From JAFECT01 sp964432415 (GTDB lineage Bacteria; Pseudomonadota; Alphaproteobacteria; Caulobacterales; Caulobacteraceae), in NCBI GenBank assembly GCA_964432415.1, contig CAYSNW010000015.1:1-64000 (forward strand): DNA of 64,000 nucleotides, given 5' to 3'. Shown in pieces: positions 8,277 to 16,253 of this stretch. A program made the position numbers and the translations under genes. Position 1 is the stretch's first letter. Each line of letters starts with the position of its first letter. The notes beneath the pieces are model-generated. The model ran no database searches, had not been told where the DNA came from, and saw only the letters and a program-made list of their open reading frames with translations.

Positions 8277-9275
8277 TCAATCCCGGCGCCCTCTCCGGGC
8301 GTGGGCCAGCACAAAGTCGGTGACCACCTGCCCGTACCGGTCCGGCTCTTCGACCCGGGCGAAGTGGCTGCTGTTCTCGAAGGTCACGACCACGCCATGC
8401 TTCACCCGGCGCCGGAACGCTGCCACCTGATCGGGGGCGGTGACATAGTCGTAGCGGCCGTGGATCAGCAGCGCCGGCTGGCGGATCTGGGACAGGCGGC
8501 CGGTGACCGGTTCGAACACCTTCCCCTCCCGGTAGAGCCGCTGCTGATGGGGTCCGCCGTTGCCCCAGGTCGGTCCGGGCAGGCCGGACTCGGCCACGAC
8601 GCGGTCGAAGAAAGCCTTGTCCGGCCCGTGGACGTAGAGGGAGTCACGGTCGGGCCCCAGGTTGTTGGTGATCGGGCCGAACGCCTCCCAGGTTTTCGCC
8701 TGAGAAGTCGGCGCCGCCGCCGCGGCGAGCGCGCGCCGGGCCCCGGCGGGGTCCCCCTTGCGCCGATAGACCGCCGCCGCCGCCCGCATCAGGCAGCGGG
8801 CGCTGGAGCCCAGGTCGAAGGTCGGGTTTTCGAATATCACCGCCTCGACCGAGTCCCGGTAAGCGGCCGCATAGCAGACGGCTTCGAAGCCGCCGAAGGA
8901 GTGGCCCAGGATCGTCCACCGGTCGATCCCGAGCGTCCGGCGCAGGGCCTCGGCGTCCTCGATCAGGTCGTTCAGTCCGAAGGTCTCGTCGGGCTTCAGC
9001 GGCCCCGAACGCAGGGCGCCGCGCTGGTCGAAGGCGATCAGCCGCAACGCCCTGGACAGGCGCGCGCCCTGGAACAGGGAAAAGTCGTAGGCGCCGCTGC
9101 CGGGTCCGCCATGCAGGTAGAGCAGGGCCGGGGCGTCCCGCGGGCCGGTGTCCTCGACATAGAGCCGGGTTCCGCGCACCTCGACCATGCGCCCGGCCAC
9201 TGGCCCGGCGGCGCGCGCGATCCCACCGGACGCGACGGCCGCGACCAGTCCAGATGTGAATTGCCGACGAAGCAT
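8277..9275 (-). CDS. Exported alpha/beta-hydrolase, proline iminopeptidase-like (S33)
   Basis: A 332-residue alpha/beta-hydrolase with a twin-arginine-like export signal (LRRQFTSGLVAAVASGG, cleavage near ARA-AGP). All catalytic parts are visible: HGGPGSGAYDF oxyanion loop, nucleophile Ser126 in GHSFGG, the acid in HGRYDYVT and the base in NSSHFARVEEP. The HGGPG motif is typical of the proline iminopeptidase group (MEROPS S33), whose members remove N-terminal proline or hydrolyse related amides; the true substrate is not known. It lies upstream of the lipocalin-like gene in the same direction. Confidence 0.85.
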   Translation of the reverse strand: MLRRQFTSGLVAAVASGGIARAAGPVAGRMVEVRGTRLYVEDTGPRDAPALLYLHGGPGSGAYDFSLFQGARLSRALRLIAFDQRGALRSGPLKPDETFGLNDLIEDAEALRRTLGIDRWTILGHSFGGFEAVCYAAAYRDSVEAVIFENPTFDLGSSARCLMRAAAAVYRRKGDPAGARRALAAAAAPTSQAKTWEAFGPITNNLGPDRDSLYVHGPDKAFFDRVVAESGLPGPTWGNGGPHQQRLYREGKVFEPVTGRLSQIRQPALLIHGRYDYVTAPDQVAAFRRRVKHGVVVTFENSSHFARVEEPDRYGQVVTDFVLAHARRGRRD

Positions 9276-9343
9276 GCGTGGTCCCCCTGAAGGCAGGCTT
9301 CAGGGGCGGAGCGGGAGCGTCCACCAAATTGCGGTGAACGGCC

Positions 9344-9820
9344 TCAGGCCTGCGGGGGCTGGACCTGCGGGCGCTGCGCCCTCAGCTCATCCCGGATTTC
9401 TTCCAGCAGCTTCTCGCTGGGGGTGGGCGCCGGCGGGGTGGTCGGATGCGCGGCTTCCTTTTCGCGCATGCGGTTCATGGCCTTGACCATGACGAAGACC
9501 ACGAAGGCCACGATCACGAACTGGATCAGGCTGTTGAGGAAGGCGCCGTACTGGATGGAGACCTTCTCGTCGATCTTGGTCAGCGGGTTGTCGGGCCTGA
9601 GCACCCACTCCAGCTTGGCGAAGTCGACCTTGCCGACCAGCAAGCCGATGGGGGGCATGATCACCTGGTCGACCAGGCTGGAGACGATCTTGCCGAAGGC
9701 GGCGCCGATGATCACGCCGACCGCCAGGTCGATGACGTTTCCGCGCATGGCGAAGGCGCGGAATTCGCCGAGCAGGCTCAAGCTGCGCTTGGCGACGTGT
9801 TCGATAGGCGGGGGCGTCAT
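9344..9820 (-). CDS. mscL: Large-conductance mechanosensitive channel
   Basis: Homopentameric inner-membrane channel that opens under membrane tension to release solutes during hypo-osmotic shock. The 158-residue protein starts with the amphipathic helix LLGEFRAFAMRGNVIDLAVG, followed by TM1 (IDLAVGVIIGAAFGKIVSSL), a periplasmic loop with the conserved KIDEKVSIQYGAFLN stretch, TM2 (LIQFVIVAFVVFVMVKAM) and a charged cytoplasmic tail. Its start overlaps the ihfB stop by 4 bp (ATGA), implying translational coupling in the rpsA-side block. Confidence 0.97.
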   Translation of the reverse strand: MTPPPIEHVAKRSLSLLGEFRAFAMRGNVIDLAVGVIIGAAFGKIVSSLVDQVIMPPIGLLVGKVDFAKLEWVLRPDNPLTKIDEKVSIQYGAFLNSLIQFVIVAFVVFVMVKAMNRMREKEAAHPTTPPAPTPSEKLLEEIRDELRAQRPQVQPPQA

Positions 9821-10107
9821 GCGTCGCCGGAGACGTTCAGGCGTTCACGCAGCTCCTTGCCGCTCTTGAAGAAGGGCACGGACTTGGCCGGCACCGAGAC
9901 CTGGGCGCCGGTGCGCGGATTGCGGCCCGAGCGCGCCGGACGCGAGCGGACCGAGAAGGCGCCGAAGCCGCGGAGCTCCACCCGGCCGCCGTCCTCGAGC
10001 GCGCCCACCATCCCGTCCAGGATGATGTTGACGACCCTTTCGACGTCCTTGTGCGTCAGGTGCGGATTCTCCGCCGCCAGCCTGACGATCAACTCCGACT
10101 TGATCAT
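9817..10107 (-). CDS. ihfB: Integration host factor subunit beta
   Basis: Nucleoid protein that with IhfA bends DNA sharply and assists sigma-54 promoters, recombination and replication. The 96-residue protein matches IhfB in length and motifs: MIKSELIVRLA start, VERVVNIILDGM helix, RVELRGFGAFSVRSR, and the DNA-intercalating arm RSGRNPRTGAQV. It is downstream of rpsA, the usual proteobacterial rpsA-ihfB order, separated by 212 bp with hairpin structures, and overlaps mscL by 4 bp. IHF often assists sigma-54 promoters such as the one proposed here upstream of the flagellin gene. Confidence 0.97.
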   Translation of the reverse strand: MIKSELIVRLAAENPHLTHKDVERVVNIILDGMVGALEDGGRVELRGFGAFSVRSRPARSGRNPRTGAQVSVPAKSVPFFKSGKELRERLNVSGDA

Positions 10108-10210
10108 GTGCGCCCCCGGGGCAGTCCCGCAACCACGGGGAGAGTGGCTGCAACGGTTGGAACCTTACACTTCGCCCGCGCGGTGAAAAAGGCCGTGCGA
10201 GAAACAAAAC

Positions 10211-10275
10211 GGCGACGCTCCCCCGACTTTTTTAGTTCGGGCATGTCCGGGCGCAAAAGTGGAAGCCACTTTTGC
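10211..10275. terminator. Hairpins between rpsA and ihfB
   Basis: Two hairpins lie in the rpsA-ihfB gap. The larger is a perfect 10-bp stem gcaaaagtgg / ccacttttgc with an AAG loop (10253-10275), flanked by further partly pairing cccgg/ccggg bases. The second, near 10221-10240, pairs cccgaact with agt-cggg around an A-rich loop on the transcribed strand. They could end rpsA transcription or attenuate it before ihfB. The palindrome resembles dispersed palindromic repeats known in alphaproteobacteria, so a mobile origin is possible. Confidence 0.5.
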
Positions 10276-10319
10276 ATGACACGCCCGGTGGCCGAGGGAG
10301 CGCACCTTTACAGACAGTC

Positions 10320-12020
10320 TTAGTCCTTGCCGGCCTTCTCGCGCAGGGCCGCGCCCAGGATGTCGCCGAGCGAAGCGCCCGAGTCCTGGCTGCCGAACTG
10401 CTCGATGGCTTCCTTTTCCTCGGCCATCTCGAGCGACTTGATCGAGACGGAGACGCGGCGGGTGGCCTTGTCGACATTGGTGATCTGGGCGTCGACCCGA
10501 TCGCCGACCGCGTAGCGCTCGGGGCGCTGCTCGGCCCGGTCGCGCGACAGGTCCGACTTGCGGATGAAGGCGGTCATCGGCGCGCTATCCTCGCCGAACT
10601 TCACCTCGATGCCGCCGGTGGTGATCTCGGTCACCGTGACGGTCACCGTCTGGCCCTTGCGGTAGGTGTCGGTCGCCATCGGATCGCCGCCGAGCTGCTT
10701 GATGCCGAGCGAGATGCGTTCCTTCTCGACGTCGACGTCCAGGACCTTGGCCTTGACCATCTCACCCTTCTTGTAGCGCTGGATGGCTTCCTCGCCGGCC
10801 TGGTTCCAGTCGATGTCCGACAGGTGGACCATGCCGTCGATGTCGTTCTCCAGGCCGATGAACAGGCCGAATTCGGTGGCGTTCTTGACTTCGCCCTCGA
10901 CGGTGGAGCCGATCGGATGGGCGGCCACGAAGGCGTCCCACGGATTGGCCTGGGCCTGCTTGAGGCCCAGCGAGATGCGGCGCTTGGAGGCGTCGACGTC
11001 CAGCACGATGACGTCCACTTCCTGGGAGGTGGAGACGATCTTGCCGGGGTGGACGTTCTTCTTGGTCCAGGACATTTCCGAGACGTGGACCAGGCCTTCG
11101 ACGCCGGCTTCCAGCTCAACGAACGCGCCGTAGTCGGTGATGTTGGTGATCCGGCCGGTGAAGCGGGCGCCCACCGGGTACTTGGCGTCGACGCCATCCC
11201 ACGGATCGGCCTGCAACTGCTTCATGCCGAGCGAGATGCGCTGGGTGTCCGGGTTGATCTTGATGATCTGCACCTTGACGGTGTCGCCCACGGCCAGGAC
11301 CTGGCTCGGGTGGTTGACGCGCTTCCAGCTCATGTCGGTGACGTGCAGCAGGCCGTCGATGCCGCCCAGGTCCACGAACGCGCCGTAGTCGGTGATGTTC
11401 TTGACCACGCCTTCGCGGACTTCGCCCTCGGCCAGCTGCGACACCAGTTCGGTGCGCTGTTCGGCGCGGGCTTCTTCCAGGATGGCGCGGCGCGAAACGA
11501 CGATGTTGCCGCGCGGTCGGTCCATCTTCAGGATCGCGAAGGGCTGCTCCTTGCCCATCAGCGGACCGACGTCGCGCACCGGGCGGATGTCGACCTGGGA
11601 GCCCGGCAGGAAGGCCGAGGCGCCGCCGAGGTCGACGGTGAAGCCGCCCTTCACGCGGCCGACGATGGAGCCCATGACCGGCTGGCCTTCGGCGAAGACG
11701 CCTTCCAGACGGGTCCAGGCTTCCTCGCGGCGGGCCTTTTCACGGCTGATCACCGCTTCGCCGAGCGAGTTCTCGACCCGCTCCAGATAGACTTCCACGC
11801 TGTCGCCGGCCTTGGGTACGGTGCCGTCCGGGCCGCCGAATTCCTTCACCGCGATGCGGCCTTCGGTCTTCAGACCGACGTCCACGATCACATAGTCCTT
11901 CTCGACCGCGACCACCTTGCCGTGGATCACCTGGCCTTCCATGAGGTCACGGCCGGCGAGCTGCTCGTCGAGAAGCGCGGCGAAATCGTCGCGCGAGGGG
12001 TTCATCATCACATCCGTCAT
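10320..12020 (-). CDS. rpsA: 30S ribosomal protein S1
   Basis: Large ribosomal protein that binds mRNA single strands and aids initiation. From the ATG at 12020 (MTDVMMNPSRDDF, GGAGA 5-6 nt upstream) it has 566 residues and six S1 domains, visible as repeated units: GKVVAVEKDYVIVDVG, GSIVGRVKGGFTVDLG, GVVKNITDYGAFVDLG, GRITNITDYGAFVELE, GEVKNATEFGLFIGLE and a last divergent one around TVTEITTGGIEVKFG. Domains 3 and 4 are the most canonical. A longer frame upstream to 12101 lacks homology. It is preceded by cmk (160 bp) and followed by ihfB, as in most Proteobacteria. Confidence 0.97.
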   Translation of the reverse strand: MTDVMMNPSRDDFAALLDEQLAGRDLMEGQVIHGKVVAVEKDYVIVDVGLKTEGRIAVKEFGGPDGTVPKAGDSVEVYLERVENSLGEAVISREKARREEAWTRLEGVFAEGQPVMGSIVGRVKGGFTVDLGGASAFLPGSQVDIRPVRDVGPLMGKEQPFAILKMDRPRGNIVVSRRAILEEARAEQRTELVSQLAEGEVREGVVKNITDYGAFVDLGGIDGLLHVTDMSWKRVNHPSQVLAVGDTVKVQIIKINPDTQRISLGMKQLQADPWDGVDAKYPVGARFTGRITNITDYGAFVELEAGVEGLVHVSEMSWTKKNVHPGKIVSTSQEVDVIVLDVDASKRRISLGLKQAQANPWDAFVAAHPIGSTVEGEVKNATEFGLFIGLENDIDGMVHLSDIDWNQAGEEAIQRYKKGEMVKAKVLDVDVEKERISLGIKQLGGDPMATDTYRKGQTVTVTVTEITTGGIEVKFGEDSAPMTAFIRKSDLSRDRAEQRPERYAVGDRVDAQITNVDKATRRVSVSIKSLEMAEEKEAIEQFGSQDSGASLGDILGAALREKAGKD

Positions 12021-12180
12021 CGTCGTCTCCAACGGCCGGGCGATACGGCGGCATGCAGCCGCTCGTCGGAGTCCCGGCGTCGCGTTAAGGGTTGAGATCA
12101 AAGGGGCCGGGGCCGAGGCGCCGGTCCGTGAAGTCGCCCGCGGCCGCGAGGGAAAGGCGCGTTTGGTTTAGCTTCGGGGC

Positions 12181-12819
12181 TCAGGAGCCCTTGGCGCGCG
12201 CCGCCTCGACAATGCGGCGGGCCGCATCGATCGCGGCCTCTATATCCAGATCGGTGGTGTCCAGCAAGACGGCGTCGGCCGCGGGCTTCATCGGCGCGGC
12301 GTCGCGGCCGGCGTCGCGGCGGTCGCGGCGACGGATGTCGGCCAGCACGGTCTCGTAGGCGATGTCTTCGCCCAGCGCGACCAGCTGCTTCCATCGGCGC
12401 GTGGCGCGCACCTCGGCGGAGGCGGTGACGTAGAGCTTCACGGCGGCGTCCGGGGCGATGACCGTGCCGATGTCGCGGCCGTCCAGCACGGCGCCCGGCT
12501 CGGTGCGTGCGAAGGCGCGCTGCAGTTCCAGCAGGGCCGAGCGCACGCCCGGATGGGCGGCGGTGCGGCTGGCGGCCTCGCCGGCGACGGCGCCGCGCAG
12601 CGCCGGGTCCTCCAGCACCTCCAGGTCCATGGTCCGGGCCGCCGCCTCGGCGGCCTTGGGATCGTCCAGGTCCTGGTTGGCGCGCAGCAGGGCCACGCCC
12701 ACGGCGCGGTAGAGCAGGCCGGTGTCGAGATAGGGGTAGCCGTAGTGGAAGGCCAGCCGGCTGGCGACCGTGCCCTTGCCCGAGGCGGCGGGTCCGTCGA
12801 CGGCGATCACATAGGCCAT
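12181..12819 (-). CDS. cmk: Cytidylate kinase
   Basis: Phosphorylates CMP and dCMP to the diphosphates using ATP, recycling pyrimidine nucleotides. The 212-residue protein shows the P-loop GPAASGKGT at residues 9-17, the YLDTGLLYRAV motif, DGRDIGTVI for nucleotide monophosphate binding and an Arg/Asp-rich lid (IRRRDRRDAGRD). It overlaps the aroA stop by a single base and is followed by rpsA after 160 bp; the aroA-cmk-rpsA order is a widespread bacterial arrangement. Confidence 0.97.
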   Translation of the reverse strand: MAYVIAVDGPAASGKGTVASRLAFHYGYPYLDTGLLYRAVGVALLRANQDLDDPKAAEAAARTMDLEVLEDPALRGAVAGEAASRTAAHPGVRSALLELQRAFARTEPGAVLDGRDIGTVIAPDAAVKLYVTASAEVRATRRWKQLVALGEDIAYETVLADIRRRDRRDAGRDAAPMKPAADAVLLDTTDLDIEAAIDAARRIVEAARAKGS

Positions 12820-14150
12820 CAGGCGGCCCCGATCCGGGCGCCGAGACCGGCCATCAGCGCGACGAAGCCGGGGAAGCTGGTGGCGATCATGCCGGGCTCG
12901 TCGACCTCGACCGGCGCGCGGGCGCCAAGCCCCAGGACCAGGTGGCTCATGGCGATGCGGTGGTCGCCCGCGGTCGTGACCAGGGCGCCGCCCGCAGGCG
13001 GGACGCCGCGGCCGTGGACGATCAGGCCGTCCGGCTCCTCCTCGACCTCGACGCCGCAGGCCTTGAGCCCCGCGGCCATCAGCGCGATGCGGTCGCTCTC
13101 CTTAACCCTGAGCTCCCCGATGCCGCGCATGACGGTGGTCCCCTCGGCGAAGGCGGCGACGGCGGCCAGCATGGGATATTCGTCGATCATCGAGGGCGCG
13201 CGCTCGGGCGGGACGGTGACGCCCCTCAGCCGCGAGGCGCGCACGGTGACGTCGCCCGCGGTCTCGCCGCTGGAAGGGTGCTCGGCGATGGTGAGATCGG
13301 CGCCCATTTCCAGGAAGGTGGTCATCAGCCCGGTGCGCAGCGGGTTGAGCAGCACGCCCTCAACCGTCAGCTCCGAGTCGGGGACGATCAGCCCGGCCGC
13401 CAGCGGGAAGGCGGCCGAGGACGGGTCGCCAGGGACACGCACAGGCGCGGCGCGGAGCGGACCCGGCGTCAGGGTGATGCGGCGGCCTTCGGAGTTGTCC
13501 TCGACCAGGACCCGGGCGCCGAAAGCCCGCAACATGCGCTCGGTATGGTCGCGAGTCGGCTCCGGCTCGACCACCACGGTGAGGCCCGAGGCGTTCAGCC
13601 CCGCCAGCAGGATCGCCGACTTCACCTGGGCCGAAGCCACCGGCAGGCGGTACTCGACGCCGCTCAGGCCGCCGCCATGGACGGTGAGCGGCAGCCGGCC
13701 GCCCTCGGAAACCTCGAAACGCGCGCCCATCTGTTCCAGCGGCGCGGTGACCCGACCCATGGGGCGCTTGCGCAGGGAGGCGTCGCCGTCAAAGCGTGCG
13801 GCGATGGGGTAGCCGGCGGCCGCGCCCATCAACAACCGCGCGCCGGTGCCGGAATTGCCGCAGTCGGCCACGTCCGCCGGCGTTGAGAAGCCGCCCCGGC
13901 CGGTGACCCGCCAGCGTCCGGGGCCGAGATGTTCGACCCCGGCGCCCAGCAGCCGCACGGCCTCGGCGGTCGCCAGCACGTCGGCGCCCTCCAGCAGGCC
14001 CTCGATTTCGGTGACGCCCGAGGCCATGCCGCCCAGGATCAGCGCGCGGTGAGAGATGGACTTGTCGCCCGGCGCGCGCACCTGTCCGCGCAACGGCCCG
14101 GAGGGCTCGGCCCTGAGGCGGGCGGTGTCCGTTTCCGGCTCGGCGTGCAC
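12819..14150 (-). CDS. aroA: 3-phosphoshikimate 1-carboxyvinyltransferase (EPSP synthase)
   Basis: Transfers enolpyruvate from PEP to shikimate-3-phosphate, the sixth step of the shikimate pathway. I set the start at GTG 14150 (VHAEPETDTARL), 443 residues, with GAGGA about 9 nt upstream; the frame continues another 60 codons but that part overlaps the divergent FYDLN gene and lacks homology. Motifs: PGDKSISHRALI, CGNSGTGARL, SAQVKSA, RDHTE, DEYPMLAA and RVKESDRI. GDKS, SAQxK and RxHxE are marks of class II EPSP synthases, which tolerate glyphosate; tolerance here is inference. The product feeds tryptophan synthesis encoded nearby. Confidence 0.95.
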   Translation of the reverse strand: MHAEPETDTARLRAEPSGPLRGQVRAPGDKSISHRALILGGMASGVTEIEGLLEGADVLATAEAVRLLGAGVEHLGPGRWRVTGRGGFSTPADVADCGNSGTGARLLMGAAAGYPIAARFDGDASLRKRPMGRVTAPLEQMGARFEVSEGGRLPLTVHGGGLSGVEYRLPVASAQVKSAILLAGLNASGLTVVVEPEPTRDHTERMLRAFGARVLVEDNSEGRRITLTPGPLRAAPVRVPGDPSSAAFPLAAGLIVPDSELTVEGVLLNPLRTGLMTTFLEMGADLTIAEHPSSGETAGDVTVRASRLRGVTVPPERAPSMIDEYPMLAAVAAFAEGTTVMRGIGELRVKESDRIALMAAGLKACGVEVEEEPDGLIVHGRGVPPAGGALVTTAGDHRIAMSHLVLGLGARAPVEVDEPGMIATSFPGFVALMAGLGARIGAA

Positions 14151-14277
14151 GCGATCGGTTCCTCGGGGGGCTCCGCGCGACCGGGCGCGGCGGATGGGCT
14201 TTTGACAGCGGGCCCGCTTAGTGGCAAGGGAGCCGCCGCCTTCCCGAAAGGCCCCCATTTTCATCGAAGGTGAGCCC

Positions 14278-14754
14278 TTGGCTGATCCCGCCCTCGGCGC
14301 CAAGCAGATCTGTACGAACTGCCAGGCCAAATTCTACGACCTCAACCGCCGCCCGGCCCACTGCCCGAAGTGCGGCACGGACTTCGATCCGGAAGAAGCG
14401 GTGAAGTTCCGCCGCATCCGCGCGCGCTCGACCCAGCCCGACTACGAGACGGACGAGGACGCCGAGGATCAGGTCAAGGCCAAGGCCGCCGAGGCGGAGG
14501 ACGAGGACGAGGAAGAAGTCATCGCTCCGGAAATCGACGAGGCGATCGAATCCGACGTGCTGGTCACCGACGACGATGACGACGGCGCCGAGCCGGCCGA
14601 ACCGGACGCCGCGCCGGGCGCGGGCATCGACATCGAGGACGACGTCATCGAGGACGAGGACGACGACGCGGTGCCCTTCCTCGAGGAAGACGAGGACGAC
14701 AGCTTCGACGACGAGATCGAAGGCCTGCCGGAAGAGGGCGAGGAAGAACACTGA
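14278..14754 (+). CDS. FYDLN acid domain protein (TIGR02300 family)
   Basis: Small alphaproteobacterial protein of unknown function, cytosolic. The N-terminus carries a zinc-ribbon-like pair CTNC (residues 12-15) and CPKC (29-32) enclosing the name-giving FYDLNRRP; the remaining two thirds are Asp/Glu-rich and probably disordered. I use the TTG at 14278 (reads as MADPALGAKQ) because family members begin almost exactly there, with GAAGGTGAG just upstream; this gives 158 residues. A start at 14221 would add unrelated sequence. It diverges from aroA. An RNA- or protein-binding role is conceivable from the zinc ribbon plus acidic tail but unproven. Confidence 0.92.
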   Translation: MADPALGAKQICTNCQAKFYDLNRRPAHCPKCGTDFDPEEAVKFRRIRARSTQPDYETDEDAEDQVKAKAAEAEDEDEEEVIAPEIDEAIESDVLVTDDDDDGAEPAEPDAAPGAGIDIEDDVIEDEDDDAVPFLEEDEDDSFDDEIEGLPEEGEEEH

Positions 14755-14817
14755 GGCTGATCGGGGGCTGATCGGGCCGGTTGGAACCCGTGCGGCGTTT
14801 TTAGCGTCCGCCCGGGC

Positions 14818-14846
14818 TTGATCGGCCCCACCCTCTGGCGTAGATA
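14818..14846 (+). promoter_or_regulatory. Probable housekeeping promoter of tRNA-Ala
   Basis: TTGATC (14818-14823) and TAGATA (14841-14846) are separated by exactly 17 bp and lie about 40 bp upstream of the tRNA. The -10 region in its context (GCGTAGATAC) resembles the Caulobacter sigma-73 consensus. No competing hexamer pair was seen in the gap. Confidence 0.55.
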
Positions 14847-14887
14847 CGCCGCCTCGCCGGGACCAGCCCCGGCGGAACTGAGACTTC

Positions 14888-14963
14888 GGGGCTATAGCTC
14901 AGCTGGTAGAGCGCTTGAATGGCATTCAAGAGGTCAGCGGTTCGACTCCGCTTAGCTCCACCA
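14888..14963 (+). tRNA. tRNA-Ala (GGC anticodon)
   Basis: A complete 76-nt cloverleaf with encoded CCA. The acceptor stem pairs GGGGCTA (14888-14894) with TAGCTCC (14953-14959), including the G3:U70 wobble that identifies tRNA-Ala. The D arm GCTC...GAGC, the anticodon stem cttga/tcaag around the loop ATGGCAT, and the T arm with GGTTCGACTCC are all present. The discriminator base is A. Confidence 0.97.
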
Positions 14964-14965
14964 TG

Positions 14966-14993
14966 AAGGCCCCGCGGGAGACCGCGGGGCCTT
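14966..14993 (+). terminator. Strong hairpin terminator after tRNA-Ala
   Basis: A perfect 12-bp GC-rich stem (aaggccccgcgg / ccgcggggcctt) with a GAGA tetraloop begins 3 nt after the tRNA CCA. No strong T tract follows. It also lies downstream of the convergent TPR gene, so it may stop transcription from both sides. Confidence 0.75.
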
Positions 14994-15017
14994 CGCCTTG
15001 TCCGGCCCCCCTGATTC

Positions 15018-15818
15018 TCAACTGTCCCGCCCCTTGGTGAGCGCCTCGAGCCTGCGCGTCGCCTGGGCGGCCTCGTCCTTTCGGCCCTGGGCTTCAAGGT
15101 CGTGGGCGAGCAGGGACCAGGCCTCCAGCGTGTCGGGGTGGGTCTCGCCCAGGGCCGCGCGGCGGCCGTCCAGGCCGCTGCGGATGAAGGGCTCCGCATC
15201 GCCGAAGCGCCCCTGCATGACCAGGGCGATGGCCAGGTTCATGTCGCCCTCGGCCCGGTCCAGCGCCGGCGCGCCCTTCACGGCCTGGCGGATGGCCAGG
15301 GCCTTGCGCAGTTCGACCTCGGCGGCGGCGGGGCGCTGCTGATAGAGCAGGTTGAGGCCCAAAGCGTCATAGGCGCGCGCCGTGTCGTGGTCGTTCTCGC
15401 CGAAGGCGGCGCGGCGGATATCCAGGATCCGCCGCAGCAGCGGCTCGGCCAGGGCGTTCTTTTCCTGTCTTTCGTAGACCCAGGCGATCCAGCCCAGGGT
15501 CTCGGCGGTCACGGGATGGGCCGGACCCCAGGTCTTCTCCTCGAGGGTCAGGCGGGACTGCAGCAGGATCAGGGCCTTGTCGAGGTCGCCATCGGCCTTG
15601 GCCTGGTTGATCTGCTCGAAATAGGCCGCCAGCGTCGCCTTCTCGATGGCGTTGGGCGGGCGGATCGCCGGCGGGACCGAAGAGGCCTCGCGGTGGGCGG
15701 GTTTCGCGGTCGTGGCGCCGGCATGGGCGTGGGCGCGATGGGCCGACGCCGCCTGGGCCCCCGCTGTCTGGGCGGCGAAGACCGCCGCCAGTCCTGCCGC
15801 CAGGATCGTTCTGGACAT
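15018..15818 (-). CDS. Exported tetratricopeptide-repeat protein
   Basis: From the ATG at 15818 (strong GGGGGAGGG upstream) the protein has 266 residues: a signal peptide (MSRTILAAGLAAVFAAQTAGAQA), a His/Ala-rich linker, then tetratricopeptide-like repeats of the kinesin-light-chain type with GPAHPVTAETLGWIAWVYERQ, GENDHDTARAYDALGLNLLYQQ and GETHPDTLEAWSLLAHDLEAQG. Such helical repeats bind proteins or peptides, here probably in the periplasm. No partner is evident. It is convergent with tRNA-Ala and followed upstream by a FlaG-like gene. Confidence 0.85.
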   Translation of the reverse strand: MSRTILAAGLAAVFAAQTAGAQAASAHRAHAHAGATTAKPAHREASSVPPAIRPPNAIEKATLAAYFEQINQAKADGDLDKALILLQSRLTLEEKTWGPAHPVTAETLGWIAWVYERQEKNALAEPLLRRILDIRRAAFGENDHDTARAYDALGLNLLYQQRPAAAEVELRKALAIRQAVKGAPALDRAEGDMNLAIALVMQGRFGDAEPFIRSGLDGRRAALGETHPDTLEAWSLLAHDLEAQGRKDEAAQATRRLEALTKGRDS

Positions 15819-15890
15819 CGCCCTCCCCCGAGACCGTTCGTGTGAACCGTGAGGGGTCACACGGTCCGGGTCAAGGCAGGGGCGCGCCGG

Positions 15891-16166
15891 CTAGATCCGG
15901 GCCGCCACCACGTCGCCGGCCCGGTAGTCCGGGTCGAACTTCAGCCGCAGCACGTCCTCGCGCGGGGTCTGGTGGATGAGTTCGCCGGTGGCGCGGTCGA
16001 GGGTCTTGTAGATGAAGGTCCCGCTCTTCGGGTCCTGTTCGATGACCAGCCGATAGTCCATCGCGGCCGGAAGGTCCGGCTCGCGCGCGGGCGCCTGGGA
16101 GGGCCCGGGGGCGGGGGCCTGAGCCCCCAGATTGATCGACTGGATCCGTTCGGGTTCGCCAGCCAT
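15891..16166 (-). CDS. FlaG-like flagellar protein
   Basis: A 91-residue protein whose C-terminal half (GTFIYKTLDRATGELI, then HQTPREDVLRL) fits the FlaG pattern, in which a beta-hairpin with TGE precedes a conserved P-E-x-L-R-L segment. The N-terminal half is Pro/Ala-rich. FlaG-type proteins affect flagellar filament length or filament assembly; the exact role here is not known. It lies directly downstream of the flagellin gene in the same direction, which supports the call. I use the ATG at 16166; a TTG at 16187 is possible and neither has a clear ribosome site. Confidence 0.7.
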   Translation of the reverse strand: MAGEPERIQSINLGAQAPAPGPSQAPAREPDLPAAMDYRLVIEQDPKSGTFIYKTLDRATGELIHQTPREDVLRLKFDPDYRAGDVVAARI

Positions 16167-16216
16167 GTGCTTCGTCGCCGGCGGCAAGGGCCGGCGCCTC
16201 CTGTTATGGAGCGGCG

Positions 16217-16240
16217 GGCGGGCTCCACGAGGAACCCGCC
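16217..16240 (-). terminator. Hairpin after the flagellin gene
   Basis: On the minus strand ggcgggttcc and ggagcccgcc form a 10-bp stem (one G-U pair) around a TCGT loop, 14 nt past the flagellin stop and before the FlaG-like start. No T run follows. It could stabilise the abundant flagellin mRNA or reduce read-through into the FlaG-like gene. Confidence 0.65.
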
Positions 16241-16253
16241 CCCGTCCCTACGC

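Noticed and set aside
10272..12095. 607-codon open frame antisense to rpsA
   Set aside because: It mirrors a strongly conserved ribosomal gene, has no homology or composition of a real protein, and such antisense frames are common at this GC content.
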